Origin: Taxawa tesnikishii (nom. ined.)
Lineage: Eukaryota > Ascomycota > Dothideomycetes > Dothideales
Assembly (NCBI GenBank): GCA_030247885.1
Contig: JAPDRO010000011.1
Location: 965,563-1,029,562, forward strand
Direction: 5' to 3'
Length of the DNA stretch: 64,000 bases
Part shown: piece by piece, positions 1 to 12,155 of the stretch
Layout of the letters: every line of letters begins with the position of its first letter
Numbering within the stretch: the stretch's first letter is position 1
Program-made: the position numbers and the translations under genes
Notes under the pieces: generated by a model
The model's input: the letters and a program-made list of their open reading frames with translations, nothing else
Database searches by the model: none
Told to the model about the DNA's origin: nothing

Positions 1-3000
1 GATTTTCTTTTAGTAATAATATAACTAGTACGTTCTAAATTCGTAAGAATACTATCTAGTTAATAGATATACTTTAAAACGTATTTTTAGATACTAGGTA
101 CTACTTCTACGTTTCCTTCTTTATTAACTAGGCCTTTAATACTAATATTATCTAGAAATAGTAATACTACGTACGAAATATATACTTCTAGGATTTTAGT
201 AATAATTCTTACGAACTACGCTACTAAGTTAGTAGCTCCTTAGAGTAGCGTTATTTATCTTAGTAGTCTTAGAGGAGTTATAAATCCTATTATATCTCTA
301 TATTTTATAGTAAGTTCTATTTAATCGTATCTAGAGAAGAAGTTAATAAGGGACGTTATTACGAGTCCTATAAATTACTTACTAAATTCATTTAAATTTA
401 GGGGTAAATTTCTATTATAAATAGTAATATAGTTAATATTTATAGTTATATTAACGATACGGAACTTATTTTACTTCTTCTTAGTAACGAGAAACTATAG
501 ATTCTAGTATAAGTTATAATAGTATTTTAGTAATTTTACCTTTAGTCGTTCCTATAATATCTTTATAATCTTAGGGATTATTACTTTAAGTATAAGGAAC
601 CTTAGAGCTTACTATACCTTATAGAGTATTATCCTAATTTCCTAAGGCGATACTATATTTAGTTTAACCTTTCCGATTTCTAAGAAGTCTTATACTAGTA
701 TTACTTCCCTATTATATAGTATTTCTAGTAGCAAATCCTTCTCCTTTAGCTATAGTTACTCTCTAGTTTATAGTTTTATAATACGTTCCTTATTAAGACG
801 AGTACTACGCTAGATCTTAAAGAATTTCGAAATAAGTTATTATTTATACTACTTTACTAACTATAAAAGTAGTTTCTCTCTTACTAATACTCTTTCCCTT
901 TAGTTAATAAGTCTTCCTAGAGTTAAGTTATTAAATAAGGACGAATTAATTAAATTAACCTTATTTACCTTTTACTTATATAGTATCCTTATATATACTA
1001 TATTGTCTCCTTCCTAGTTCTTTATATAGGAGCGTCCTCGCTCTTAAATCGAACTAATTATATAAGATAAATCGAATCTTTTAACTATTTAAATCTCGGC
1101 TATTTATAAATCTCTAGATATATATAAGAGAAAGGTTATAAGCGCGCCTTTTTAGTACTTTTAGTCTTACGTATTATTATATAACTACGTAGACTAGATT
1201 CGTATATTTAAGTTATTACTATTCGATTATTATAGTCGTATTATTCTTCTACTAGTCCTACTAGATACTATATTTAGTATAAGATTTCTAGACTCTAAAT
1301 TTAGCGCTAAGCCTTTAGACTCTAAATAACCTCGCGTTCTTAGTAGTAGTTACTAGCTAATTATATTTATATAGCTCCTAGAGTTATATAAAGATTTACT
1401 AATAATCTTACTAGTAGCCTTACTATTACTAGCGCTCGATACTATACGTATACTTATATACGTAACTTTATACTTAAATCTCTCGTCTCTTACTAGTCTA
1501 TTTAATAAGGTAAAAGTCCTACTAGTTATAAGGCTACTTACTCTTTTCCCTACCTTACTATAAGTAGTACTATAGAGTAGTATAGTATTTTCTTTATAGT
1601 ATAATTTCGATTTATATAAGGATAAATACTAATAAAAGAAGTAAAGATATTACTAGACCTATTATATATAGTACCCTCCTAGGTACTATCGTTATAGTTA
1701 ATTACTTTTAGCTTAGATATACGTTCCTATAGCCGTCCTAGGATAATATTATTAAGGAGTTAATTTATAATAAGGAAAGAGGTAGGAATCCTAATATTAC
1801 TAAGATAAATAATAACTCCTTAAGTTATACTCTTAAAGGTACTTTCCTTAGTTACGCTACGTAATACTAGACTTAGCTTATTACTAATAGGAATACTAGC
1901 TTACCTTACTATAGAGGTACTTATTAAGTTATATTTAAACTCGGAATCGATTAGGGCCTAATATTTACTTAAGTAGTTATTTAGCGATACTCTTATAAAT
2001 AGACTTTTAGTATAAATAAGATCCTTATTTATAGTAGTAAATCTATCGTCTTTAAGGGGTTCCTCCTCTTCGTTTATAACTAGTAGTTTTACTTATAATA
2101 GCCGGACATTAATTCCTTTTCGATCCTTCTTATTATATAGAGAGATAGCGAATTAGTACTATTATTCTTTAATAGAAAATACTCCTATTTACTACTAGCT
2201 ATTATCCTTAATAGATACGTAATATACTATTAGTTTTACGCTAGTATTTCTAGTAACTAGATTCTCCCTAGCGTATTTCGGATTCTAATATTTAGTAAAG
2301 AAGTACTTAGCTACTACTAGTATAATACTAATAAGTTTATATAATAATAAGGATACTCTTATACTCTTAGTTATTTCGAAGACTTCTTTAGGATCGACTT
2401 TCCTTTAAGTTATTTTATCTTATCTTAGCGTCTTTAACTATATCCTACTATAAACTTTCTATATAATAAGGAGATCTTTTATACTTAGTTTTAAGCCTTT
2501 TACTATTTAGCTTCGCCTTATATTACTTAGTAAAGTTATATTTAAAGGTTTTAGTTTTATAGAATATTTAACGTATTATTTAGTTCTTATAGATTTTAAG
2601 ACTAGAAGCCTACTAGTAGCCTTCTCCTTCTCTTTTAGCTTACTAATCTAATAGTCCGTAAAATTAGTATTACTTTACTTACTTTCTAGTACTTTATTAG
2701 TACGTACTATAATAATACTAATAGTTCTTTAAGAGGTTTCGACTATATAATACTAAATAGTAACCTTATCTTTAGAGTTTTCTTCCTATTACTAGCTAGT
2801 CCTTTAAGTAATACTTCTAATTCCTCTAGAGAGTCTACTATAAGGAACCTTACTCGTATAAGGTAGCCTAGATATATATCTTTTTCTTTTTCTTCTACTC
2901 TTATTATCCGAATAATTACCTTCTTTAGTTCGAAGTATTTTAGTACTTACTTATATTAAGAAGGTTCTCCTTTTTCTTCTTAGTTATAGAGACGTTTTAG

Positions 3001-5139
3001 AGGCTTATTTCTATTACTTAAGAAGATACTATTACTATTATAGTACGCCTAGCCTTTACGCTTATACTCTTTAAAATATATATAGCTATTCGTACTATAA
3101 CTTAGTTTATAGTAAAACTAGTAATTTATAAGTTCTTAAGAGTATATAGGAATAGTATTTACTCCTATAACTAAGGATTCGAAGGCTCTTTAATACTATC
3201 CTTTAGTAGTTATAAGTATTACTTTTATAACGTTCTTCGAACCTTTTTATATATATACTAGTATAAAGTAATTAACTAGCTAGCTTACGTAAATAAATAT
3301 CTTACTTACTTACTTAGCTAGTTTCTTTATAGCCTTATTAGTATACCCTCTACGTACCTAATTAGTCTTAAAGCTTATAGCTATACTCTTTTTCGAAGTA
3401 TAATATAATTCTACTATTTCCTCGAAATAATTATTATTAATTATAGGGCCTATAATCCCTTAATAACTAATCTTCTTATTTAAGAACTTCTTAGTTACCT
3501 TTATAATCTTTATAAAGTCTTTAAAAGTAGTCGGATCCTCGCTATTTAACTATATCTTCTAATATACCTTCTTCGATATAGAAGGTACTAGTTTACGTAA
3601 TAGTAAAGATACTCGTTCGACTATATTTATATACTTATTTAGTACTTTCTTTTATAAAACCTAGAAGCGTTAATAGTATCCTTTTTAGTCCTCTAGAGTT
3701 TTACCTTTCTAATCCTTAGCCTTCTTATAAAAAGTAGCTAATATAAACTTAGTATTCCTTAGATAGTTAATATTATCCTTTTAATATTCTCGAAGGATCT
3801 TTCTCTTTAAACTAGTCTATTCCCTATTTATATAGGAATCTAAAGACTAGATAAATTTAGTAGGTTCTTTATTTATATACTAAGGAAGAGATCTAATAAA
3901 CTTCTCTAGAGTAGTAAAGTTATTAATATATTACTCTTTTTAGTCTTTAATAAACTAAGTAATATTACTACTAGTAAACCTTAGAGATTTAGTAGTATCT
4001 AGCCCTAGTAAGTTACTACTAATAATAAGGCGACGGAGATCTCTAATAGATAAGCCTTACCTTCTACTTATACTAATAAATACCTAAATAGAAGTAGTAA
4101 GTTAAACTATAGTAAAAGTAGTTATAGTTTTACCTTAACTATTACTAGGAGTACGAATAGTTTAACTATTAAACAAGGACGTCTCTATAACTAATAGAGG
4201 CTTAAGATTACTATTTAGAGTAAGTCTAGAAATATCGTTATAAGTATTAGATAGCATAAAATCCTCGTCGGACTAGTATCCTTTATTAGTAGTATAGAAA
4301 GTATTAAACGCTTCTCCTTTTCTAAAAGTAATACTCTAAGTAACGTTCTTAAATATAGTAAGTTCCGTAGATATTATAGCGTAGTAATAATAGTATAGTT
4401 TCCGTTATAATAAGATTTCTAATATTATCTTTAGTAAATAAATATAGATTTCTATCTAAAGTAATATTATCGTTTTTATCTTTTATAATAGCTTAGTACT
4501 TTATACTTTATTTTTAATCTCTAGTAAGGTTCGTCCTTAATATAAATATACCCTAGTATTTATATAGTCCTCGTATCTTTAAATCTAACTAGGCCTTTAA
4601 TACTACTTACTCTTATAAGTACGCCTTCGACTTCTCTAGTCTAAATACGCTCCGATTTTAGAATAGGAAGCCTTAAGATACTAGCTATATAATACCTTAT
4701 AAGAGTTCCTTATATACTATATTACTAATATAAAAGCTATTTCTAGCCTTTAAGGTCCTTTATATTATCGTAGATACGTAAGTAACTAAAGGGGTTAATC
4801 GTCCTCTTAGTATTAACTAGAACCTCTACTATTTTCTTACTACTTTATATATTCCTTTTATTAACTATTTCCTTAAGGGCTTTATTTTTCCCTCTAATAT
4901 AGTTACTAAAAATATAATAGGAAAAACCTTATATTAAGTTAAGTTAAGACTATAAAAGGTAGCTACGTAAGTAGTAATAGAGATAGTAGTTAGTAAGATA
5001 TAAGATAAAAATAAGATATAAAAAGAATAGTTATTAATTAAATAAGTAACTATCTTATATACGGACTAAATAAGTAGGAATTAAAGGTAACTTCTACGTA
5101 ACTAATAACTTATAACTATCTAGTAGTTACTCTACTATA
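1..5139 (-). mobile_element. Gypsy LTR retrotransposon copy 1, 5' half, heavily RIPed, truncated by window start
   Basis: Reverse-complemented, this stretch aligns base for base with the 5' part of the element at 40468-51638: 5' LTR, leader, gag, zinc-knuckle frame, protease and reverse transcriptase up to about the point equivalent to 45604. Almost every CpA and TpG has become TpA, so no open frame survives. The reverse-transcriptase block around 100-180 is still recognisable by its spacing. The other end lies outside the window, so the target duplication cannot be checked; the bases next to the LTR are CTAC (5140-5143). It abuts a RIPed Tc1-like relic and was probably inserted into it. Confidence 0.9.
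4913..5139 (-). repeat. LTR of Gypsy copy 1 (227 bp, RIPed)
   Basis: This is the reverse complement of the 227-bp LTR at 40468-40694 after CpA-to-TpA change. The length is identical, and the inner boundary is followed by the same leader with its primer-binding site, in mutated form. Confidence 0.88.
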
Positions 5140-6060
5140 CTACTTTTTAAGTATAGTTTATATATACTTAATAGGGTTTAAATTTAGTAAGTATATAAGC
5201 TAGTCTTTTACTAGTTTAATACCTTCCTTTTTAAAAAAGTTACTATCTTTCTAACTATATATATACTAGCGTTATCTTACTAGAATAATAAGTCCTTATA
5301 ATATATAGAAAGTAGGCCTATAATAAGAGTATTAATATATAAGTTTACTAAGTACCCTTACTTCTTTAACTTTATATCCCTACGTATAATAATTAATTTA
5401 GTCTTATAGTTACTATATATATTAGCCTATACTATTATACGTATATCCTTACTCTTATTAAATAGTTAAACCTTATCTTTCTAGTATACTTAGCTAGTAG
5501 TACGCTATATATAAGTAGCTAGTTTATTAGATTTACGCTCTATAAAATACTTATTTAAAAAGATAACTTTTAGCTAGTCTTTAATACTTTAGTCTTTATA
5601 TAATTTATACTATTTTCTTTTCTTTTTAGCTAAGACTTTTAATAATAAAGGTTTCTTCTTAATAATCTAATCCTTAATACTTTAGTCCTTTAAAACTTAG
5701 TAGACTATAATATAATTATAATTTAGCTAGAGATCCTTTAAAAGCTAGTTATAGTTATAAAATAAATATTTACGTATATAACGTATAATTATATACTTTA
5801 TACGCTTTATATAAGCTTATAAATAACTTATACGAAGTTTAAAGATACTATATAGTTACTAAGAGGACCTTTTAATAGTAGTACTAATAGTACTAGCTAT
5901 AAAGTTAAAGATCTCGCGTATTTAACGCTATAGTATATTAGTAATAACTATTTTAACGATTTAATTTCTTATAGCTAGTAAGATCTTAGTATTACGACGT
6001 CTATTACGTAGTATTATAATAAGAGCACGAGTTTATAGCGCTATAGTAGTAGTTAAATTG
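5140..6060 (-). mobile_element. RIPed Tc1/mariner-like transposase relic
   Basis: Read on the minus strand, conceptual translation shows the end of a Tc1-type DDE transposase. There is a degenerate QEDN-like stretch, then the readable piece KKEGIKLVKD, followed by LNLNPIKYI, which matches the family's SPDLNPIE-type motif carrying the last catalytic acidic residue. Stops are scattered throughout, almost all TAA or TAG, as RIP produces. Terminal repeats were not found, so the limits are approximate: the left end is the Gypsy insertion and the right end is where composition returns to normal. Confidence 0.65.
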
Positions 6061-6461
6061 ATAGAGTATTATTCTAGCTAACGCGTCGCGCGAATCTATA
6101 CGTAGACTTTTGCCGAGGTATCATAAACCCCTAAGAATTTTAGCTCTTTTTAGCGTCTTTCTAAAAACAAAGTCGTTTCAGAGCTATCTAGAAAGACAAG
6201 TATAACATAGAGCTAGATGGGTTTACTTCTCTACTTATAGTCTAGCTATTACTCGATAGACTAGTAGTATTAGGCGGATCTATCTAACAACTATCTTATC
6301 TTCGACTAAAGCTTTACTGACGTGATAATAGGACAAGACATTGCAGGCAGCAATATAGATGTAGGTATTTAGTGAGTATCGTCGCCCCCTTCCCTTACAG
6401 ATCATCATTAATTCCACATGCCACATTGGCCTGCTCCAGAGGAAGATAAGATGCTGCCACA
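6061..6461. other. Transition from RIPed DNA to gene island; upstream region of the F-box-like gene
   Basis: Composition shifts from AT-rich RIP sequence to balanced sequence between about 6060 and 6300. I see no gene here. The last 150 bases are the probable promoter and 5' leader of the gene starting at 6462. Confidence 0.5.
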
Positions 6462-7393
6462 ATGCCATCGGTCGCAGACGTTCTGTCCACATACGAACTT
6501 CTTGAATTAATCCTGAGATACCTCGATGTTCGTACACTTCTCCTCGCCCAGCGTGTCTCCCATTTCTTCAAGGCCGCAATCTGCACCTCGCCCCTCCTCC
6601 AACAGATCCTCTTCTTCCGCCCCGTCCCCGCGGCCGTTCCAAAAGTCCGAATGCCCTCAACATCCGGCGCAGCCAACAGCGCATCACCCGCCGACCACTG
6701 CTTCACAATCAACCCACTGCTCGCACAATACTTCATCCCTTGGTTCGCCACCCTCTACAACTCACAATCTCGCAATCGTGTTTTCAGTGACTTCTCCTCC
6801 CTGCACGACTTGCCTTGGAACCTTTCCGGCTGGCACAAATCCTTCTTCGCGTATCCTCGCGCCAGCTGGCGTCGCATGTATCTCACGCAACCACCACATC
6901 ACCACCTTACCATCCGACTAACCTGCCAAGGGATGGGGGATATTACTGTGCGGTCGCCACCCTCCCCTTCCCCGACGGCGTGCGCATGTGCGTGGTGTAC
7001 GATATCACGCAGCAGTACGTCACGGTCGACGAGACGGAGCATGGATTCCGGCTTTTCGTATCCAAAAGCGCGGAGAGCGCTGTGGTGGGGATGTGGAGAA
7101 TGAGTGAGATCGAACGCTTGCGAAGGGTTTGGCCGGAGGGCGAGACGCTTTGTCTGGCGTTGCAGGAGATGCAAACATGTTGTGTGGATTTCTTCAGAGA
7201 GCCCAATGCGAGGCAGTGGATTTATTCTGACAGGATAGGGCGGAACAAGTGGGATGCGGACTACTGGAAGGAGCTGAAGTGGGAGAAAGACGGAGCGGAA
7301 TTGAGTGCTATGTTCGGGGATGATATGGTGGGGGATACTGTGTCTGAGGATGCTGTGTTCGAGGATGAACTATTTGATTTGATGGCTGTGTGA
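6462..7393 (+). CDS. F-box-like protein, one apparent -1 frame break
   Basis: This is an intronless gene of about 310 residues. The N-terminus (residues 5-45) has the leucine-rich pattern of an F-box (ELLELILRYLDVRTLLLAQR), the module that binds Skp1 in SCF ubiquitin ligases. A later segment with WRRMYLTQPP and a downstream PDGVRM...YD block resembles the fungal F-box proteins with the conserved 'SWRRM..TQPP' signature. The acidic C-terminus ends at 7393. The frame is interrupted once: it runs from 6462 into the G5 run at 6935-6939 and continues one base back to the stop, as if one G were missing. No splice sites explain the shift. Either a sequence error or a fresh pseudogene; I favour error because both halves look conserved. 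Its target is unknown. Confidence 0.68.
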
Positions 7394-8797
7394 TGCCAGG
7401 GCTGGCATTACGTTGCTACATACGCATCAAACGCATAGCTACGTTTATATGAAGCCGGATATAGTAATGCTTGTATAGCCAGAATCTCCATGTAGTTAAT
7501 GTAACTAACGGGGAAGTGGATTAGTTCAAGACAGATATTACTAGACCTTGTCAGGTAGGTGAGAGCTTGACATTGTAGCGGGCTAGCTTAAGGGTGGATG
7601 ACCCAAACTAAACTCAGTCAAGAGGCTCACTTTCCGAGCTAATATATCATCTCGTCAGTTATGTCAGTCAGAGTCAAGCCTAGTAGACTTAAGATATCTT
7701 TGATACCTATTTGTCTCGGAAAGCTCGATCTTTCCCTAACCCGTAAACCGATTTCCAGTGACAAAATGCTTTGGGCCAACCTCGTCCCATTGCCCGCAGT
7801 ATGCCACACAGGAAGCCCTTGCTCGGCCAAAGCCACTGGGGAGTCAATCTGGAAAGCGTACGAGGCAGCGGAGGCTCGATATGGATTTCGGCTCGCGCAC
7901 CGCTAAGGAAAGCCATCTACATGGGCCTATATTGAGAACCCACACGTTCGCCTCAAAGTTTGGTGTTTCGTGTCGAAATGCGTCGGAAACTGTGCAATGC
8001 AGTCTCGGGGCAGTCCTTACAATCCAGTCCAACCTCTGGATGACCTCCTCTTGTCGCTCTCGGCGAATTTGACACAACGCCTCCCAGTCATTCTGACGAT
8101 GACCAGCTTGTAGCTGTCGATCCGGTAGCGAGACCGATGCAAGACTTCCAGCAGGCGTTTATTGCTACAGCGCTCCGCGAGCCATTTCCACAGCATCTTG
8201 CCGTAGTTGAGTATCTCAATGTCCTGGCGTCTCCCGGCACATATGACTAAATCTTTCGGCTGGATGCAAATCTGCACGTGGCATATCAGACTCTGCGCGG
8301 AGCGCTGCACCTATGCACCGCGTCGCTCTCGCAATCCCAGATCCCAACGGGGAGTTGCTCTTGCAACGATATCTCTCCTCTCTTCACGTTCCATACTTCG
8401 GTGTGGCACTGCACAAGACTTGCACAAAGACCCTCATCGGAAAGAGAACAGCATACTAGCGATGACGACAACAAAACACTTTTCGGAACGAGCAGTTGGC
8501 AGCAAGGTCGGTCGTCGGTGGATGATGTTGCAGCATAGAGCGAACCGTGCCAGCCTTAGCGAGGTAGCGCGGGTGGTCGGCGCTCGGAGCCCCGACAAAG
8601 CGAGCCGTGCATTCACAACCAATCGGAACCATCGCCTTGTGGCTGGGGGTTACCTCTCGGATCCCGAGCGCTTATACCCCGACAACGACCAGAACCAGTA
8701 CAAATTCACGCGGCAATGCACACTCACTCAACGCTGCCTCTCTTCAACCTGCATCACCTCCTTAACACCAACAACACTCAGTGCATTGCAATCTGCT
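7394..8797. other. Intergenic region with possible decayed coding remnants
   Basis: No confident gene. Short plus-strand stretches between about 7660 and 8460 read like protein in changing frames, for example a 48-codon open frame from 8313, but they are broken by stops and shifts and I recognise no family. This could be an old gene remnant or chance. The last few hundred bases are the likely promoter of the monooxygenase gene at 8798. Confidence 0.4.
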
Positions 8798-10047
8798 ATG
8801 CGTGTGCTAATCAGCGGCGCGGGCATCGCTGGCCCCACATTGGCGTGGTTCCTGGCTAAGACGCCCTCACGCATCACCGTCCTGAGAAGAGCAATGGCCT
8901 CCGTTCAGAAGGCCACAACATCGACCTCGACGGCAGCGCGATCAACATCGTTAAGAAGATGGGCATATTAGACGAAATCGAACGGCTCCACACTACGGAA
9001 GTAGGCACACGAATCCTGGGCTCTGACGGGAAAACCATCGCCTCATTTCCCTTCAAGAAAGGCTCGTCCATCGACCCTACCTCGGAATATGAGATTCTAC
9101 GCGGGGACTTGGCAACAATTCTATATGAGGCTAGCAAGGACCGCCCACATGTTGAGTACATGTTCGGTACCACGGTTGACAAGGTTCTGCAGAACGGTAG
9201 GGACGCTGTCAAGGTCCGCTTAAGTAACGGCGAGGTACGCGAGTTTGACCTTGTGGTGGCAGCAGACGGTCAATGGTCGAAGCTACGAAAGTTGTGCTTC
9301 CCTTCAGAATCCGTTCAAGTGGTCGACAAGGACATGTATATCGTCTACTGTACAATCCCTCGCCTGCCTGAGGACACTAATTGGTGGAACTGCTACATAG
9401 GCCTGGAGTCGAGAGATATTACCCTCAGGCCCGACCCACACGGCACTATCAGAGCAATGTTCACTAAAATGCCGTGCGATGACACGCAGAGGAAGGCTTG
9501 GCAAGACGCGATTAGAGGTGACAAGGCAACGCAGAGGAAGCTCTTCAAGGATACGTACGCAGATGCAGGATGGCAGGCACAAAGAATCCTAAACGCTATG
9601 GACAAGTCACCCGACTTCTACTTCCAGGCAGTCCAGCGGATCAGGATGTCCAAATGGTCTAGTGGCCGTGTGGTCTGCTTAGGAGACGCCGCCTTTGCTC
9701 CGACGCCGATCTCAGGGATGGGTACCACTTCAGCCATCCACGCAGCATACATACTTGCAGGCGAACTCAGCAAGCTCGATGAAGGAGAACATCCTGCTCG
9801 CGCTCTCGAGGCGTACGAAATTGCCTTGCGCCCGACAATCGAGAAAATCCAAAATTCTCCCGATTACCCGAGCGTCATGCATCCCAGGACAGCATGGCAC
9901 ATATGGCTGCTTCAATCAACCATGTGGGCAGTTACACAAGTCGTGCAAATTCCCTTTGTGGCAAGCAGGTTCCTGCAGAGCCGCGAAGACCATTTCTCGA
10001 TGCCAGAGTACCCAAAACTCAATGAGGAGAGCTCACCGAGACTCTAG
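8798..10047 (+). CDS. FAD-dependent monooxygenase (aromatic hydroxylase / TetX-like), one apparent -1 frame break
   Basis: A flavoprotein of about 416 residues that would hydroxylate an aromatic or polyketide substrate using NAD(P)H and O2. The start at 8798 places the dinucleotide-binding GAGIAG motif at residues 7-12, as the family requires. The mid-protein DG motif (VVAADGQWSKLRK) and the FAD-ribityl GD motif (CLGDAAFAPTP) follow at the expected spacing. The C-terminus is complete to the stop at 10045-10047. The frame slips by one base near 8882-8886, between the first beta-alpha-beta unit and the rest. One missing base there would reconnect the conserved sequence, so this is either a sequence error or a single inactivating deletion. 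It lies just upstream of the polyketide synthase remnant, on the same strand, and fits a tailoring enzyme of that cluster. The native product is unknown. Confidence 0.78.
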
Positions 10048-10313
10048 CTGACTTCTGCGAACATAGTCTCGTGCTACGGAGGGAAAGGATACTGGGAAGG
10101 GATACTGGGAAAGTCGGTCATCGGAAACGTGACTAAGGCCGGTCTCCGATGTCGTGGCCATTCCTGTATGGCGAGCAGACTCTTGCAGGGTGGCGAAACC
10201 CATTGTCCACTGCCATGTACCCGGAACTGGATTAGGAGAGCTAGTCCGGCTGACTTGCGTAAACATGACATCGTGACACGCAAGGAGAGGATCTTGTGTC
10301 GTGAAAGCGTCAT

Positions 10314-11780
10314 GAAGACAACATTGCGATTCTTACGAATCGTCTTCTCGCGTCTCATCTTGCGCGCTTGCCAGTGGCCTGGCGCGAGTACTCAGGTCCA
10401 TACGAGTGCAGCTACTCGCCCCTGAATCTGCCGAAGTACAAGTGGAATGAGACGAACTACCGGATCCCTCACTACGGCACGTGGGCGCTTGACAAGCACA
10501 CTACAAGCACGGCGGACTGAGACAAAAGGCCCACACCACATCAGGCCGATCCAGTCGTCCCTGCGTACGTCTTTGGTCCACGAGGTCTTGAAGGAGGCTT
10601 TGGAAGGTACGACTGTTTCTATAGTTGCCATGTCCGACATCCAGTATCCAGACTTCTTAGAGGCCGTTCACGGTCACCGGATGAACAGTTGTGGTGTGGC
10701 CACATCAGTAAGTCAAGGCGAAACCTCTCCTACCCTGTGCTGTGCTTGCTGACCATCCACGCAGTCAATCTGGTCTGGCATCGCCCTGACTATCGATAAA
10801 CACACGTACCGCCTCGTTCGACGGTACGCCAAGGACGTATACATTGATCTGTGAGGGTTCGAGATGATCCATGCTCAAGTCGCCAGCACAAGCAAAGGTG
10901 TTTCACAGCCACTGCGAGTCGAGGCTTGTTTGGACTTCTCCACAAGCTCGATGTCTATCGCATGGTACGATGTCGATGCTACTTCGGGCGTACGAGCTGT
11001 AGACCATCTTCCGTCTGAAACTGTCCGCTTTGAAAACCCTCAGGTTTGGCGCACAGAGTGGAACCGTGTCTCTCACCTCATCACCTGCCGTATCTGAGCG
11101 CTGAGGCAGATGGTGGCTGCAGGAAAGGCGTGCAGGTTGTCGAAAAGCATGGCATACACACTTTGCAAGAACGTCAAGGACTATGCGGACAAGTATCGCG
11201 GCATGGACAGCGTGGCTCTGAACGATTAAGAAGCTGTGGCCGCTGTCACTCTGACGAAAGATCGACGCGGCACCTGGCACACACCACCACACTGGATTGA
11301 CAGCGTCTGCCATCTTGCCGGCCTCATCATGAGTGGCAGTGACGCTTCCAACACAAAGGACCTCCTCTACGTCACACCCGGCAGCGAGAGCTTGCGCTTC
11401 CTGAAGCCGCCCGGGGCCGGCGGCCGTTACTGCAGCTATGTCCGCATGTTCCCGTTGCCAGTCGAAGCGGGTTCAGCTGCATGCAGGCGACGTCTACGTG
11501 TTGCAAGACGAAGTCATCATCGCCGCGCTGACGCAGATCCGCTTCAGACGCATGATCAGCATCTTCGCACCTCCAAACACAGAGCCAGGGTCATGGTTCT
11601 GCAAACAAGTCAAGTGCTGCGCGTGCCTCCAAAACGGCGGACAGGCAAACTGCTCCTGCGAAAACCGAATCGCACGCACCGCAAGTGAAGTCGACAACTT
11701 CCGTAGCTGTTGCAGGAACACCCGCGCTACAAAAGATCAATCGGGGAAACATGATACGGAAGTCAGAGTGTTGCGTTAAC
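10314..11780 (+). pseudogene. Decayed non-reducing polyketide synthase fragment: AT-PT linker and product-template domain
   Basis: From 10314 an open piece resembles the end of the acyltransferase region with its [11 protein letters not shown]-type linker. From about 10560 a product-template (PT) domain follows, recognisable by the catalytic-His block [16 protein letters not shown], the IALTI segment, the VRFENPQVW strand and the [15 protein letters not shown] helix. A standard intron (10708-10764, GTAAGT...GCAG) still splices the PT domain exactly in phase. The frame is broken by stops at 10517-10519, 10852-10854, 11095-11097 and 11227-11229, by a phase change between 10520 and 10560, and by another near 11467. 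No ketosynthase, complete AT, ACP or release domain is present. After 11680 a low-complexity linker fades out. This is an ancient loss, unlike the single-base breaks in neighbouring genes. Confidence 0.83.
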
Positions 11781-11824
11781 GCAATCAAGTGGCACGCTCG
11801 TTTGAATAGCGCGCTTTTTGTGAA

Positions 11825-11852
11825 GTACCCCACGTTAGCGTTTGTGGGGTAC
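11825..11852. repeat. Perfect inverted repeat, 9-bp arms (GTACCCCAC), 10-base loop
   Basis: The arms at 11825-11833 and 11844-11852 are perfect complements. The repeat lies just after the polyketide synthase remnant. It may be a transcription-end structure or part of a small mobile element; its function is unknown. Confidence 0.6.
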
Positions 11853-11911
11853 GTTATTTTCCTGGAGAGACATTCGTTATGCACCGTGTCCCAGACTGTG
11901 AACTGGTTCCC

Positions 11912-11943
11912 CAGCTCCCCACATCGGTCAATGTGGGGAGCTG
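11912..11943. repeat. Perfect inverted repeat, 13-bp arms (CAGCTCCCCACAT), 6-base loop
   Basis: The arms at 11912-11924 and 11931-11943 are perfect complements around the loop CGGTCA. This is the second strong hairpin within 120 bases and shares the CCCCAC core with the first. It sits between the polyketide synthase remnant and the MFS gene. Confidence 0.65.
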
Positions 11944-12155
11944 AACCATGTAAACTTTACTTGGCTCCAGAACCAAAAGAGATGGCACCCCTGCCCAGGC
12001 TGTTCTCCGCGGTCTGGATGGCTTCTGAAGGAGTGGGGAAGTGCAACGTGTAGATACATAGACCACGCTTCGCCATGATCGCTTTCTCGTTCTGCTAGAT
12101 CTGGAGTTGCAAACTCTGCTGAACGTCACGCTTGATTTACTGTGGCCACGACAAC

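Noticed and set aside
8207-8971. 254-codon open frame ending in the start of the monooxygenase
   Set aside because: Only its last 50 codons resemble a protein family; the upstream part is chance extension, so the start was set at 8798.
11591-12129. Minus-strand open frames over the synthase remnant and hairpins
   Set aside because: No domain; they overlap sequence that reads as polyketide synthase on the plus strand.
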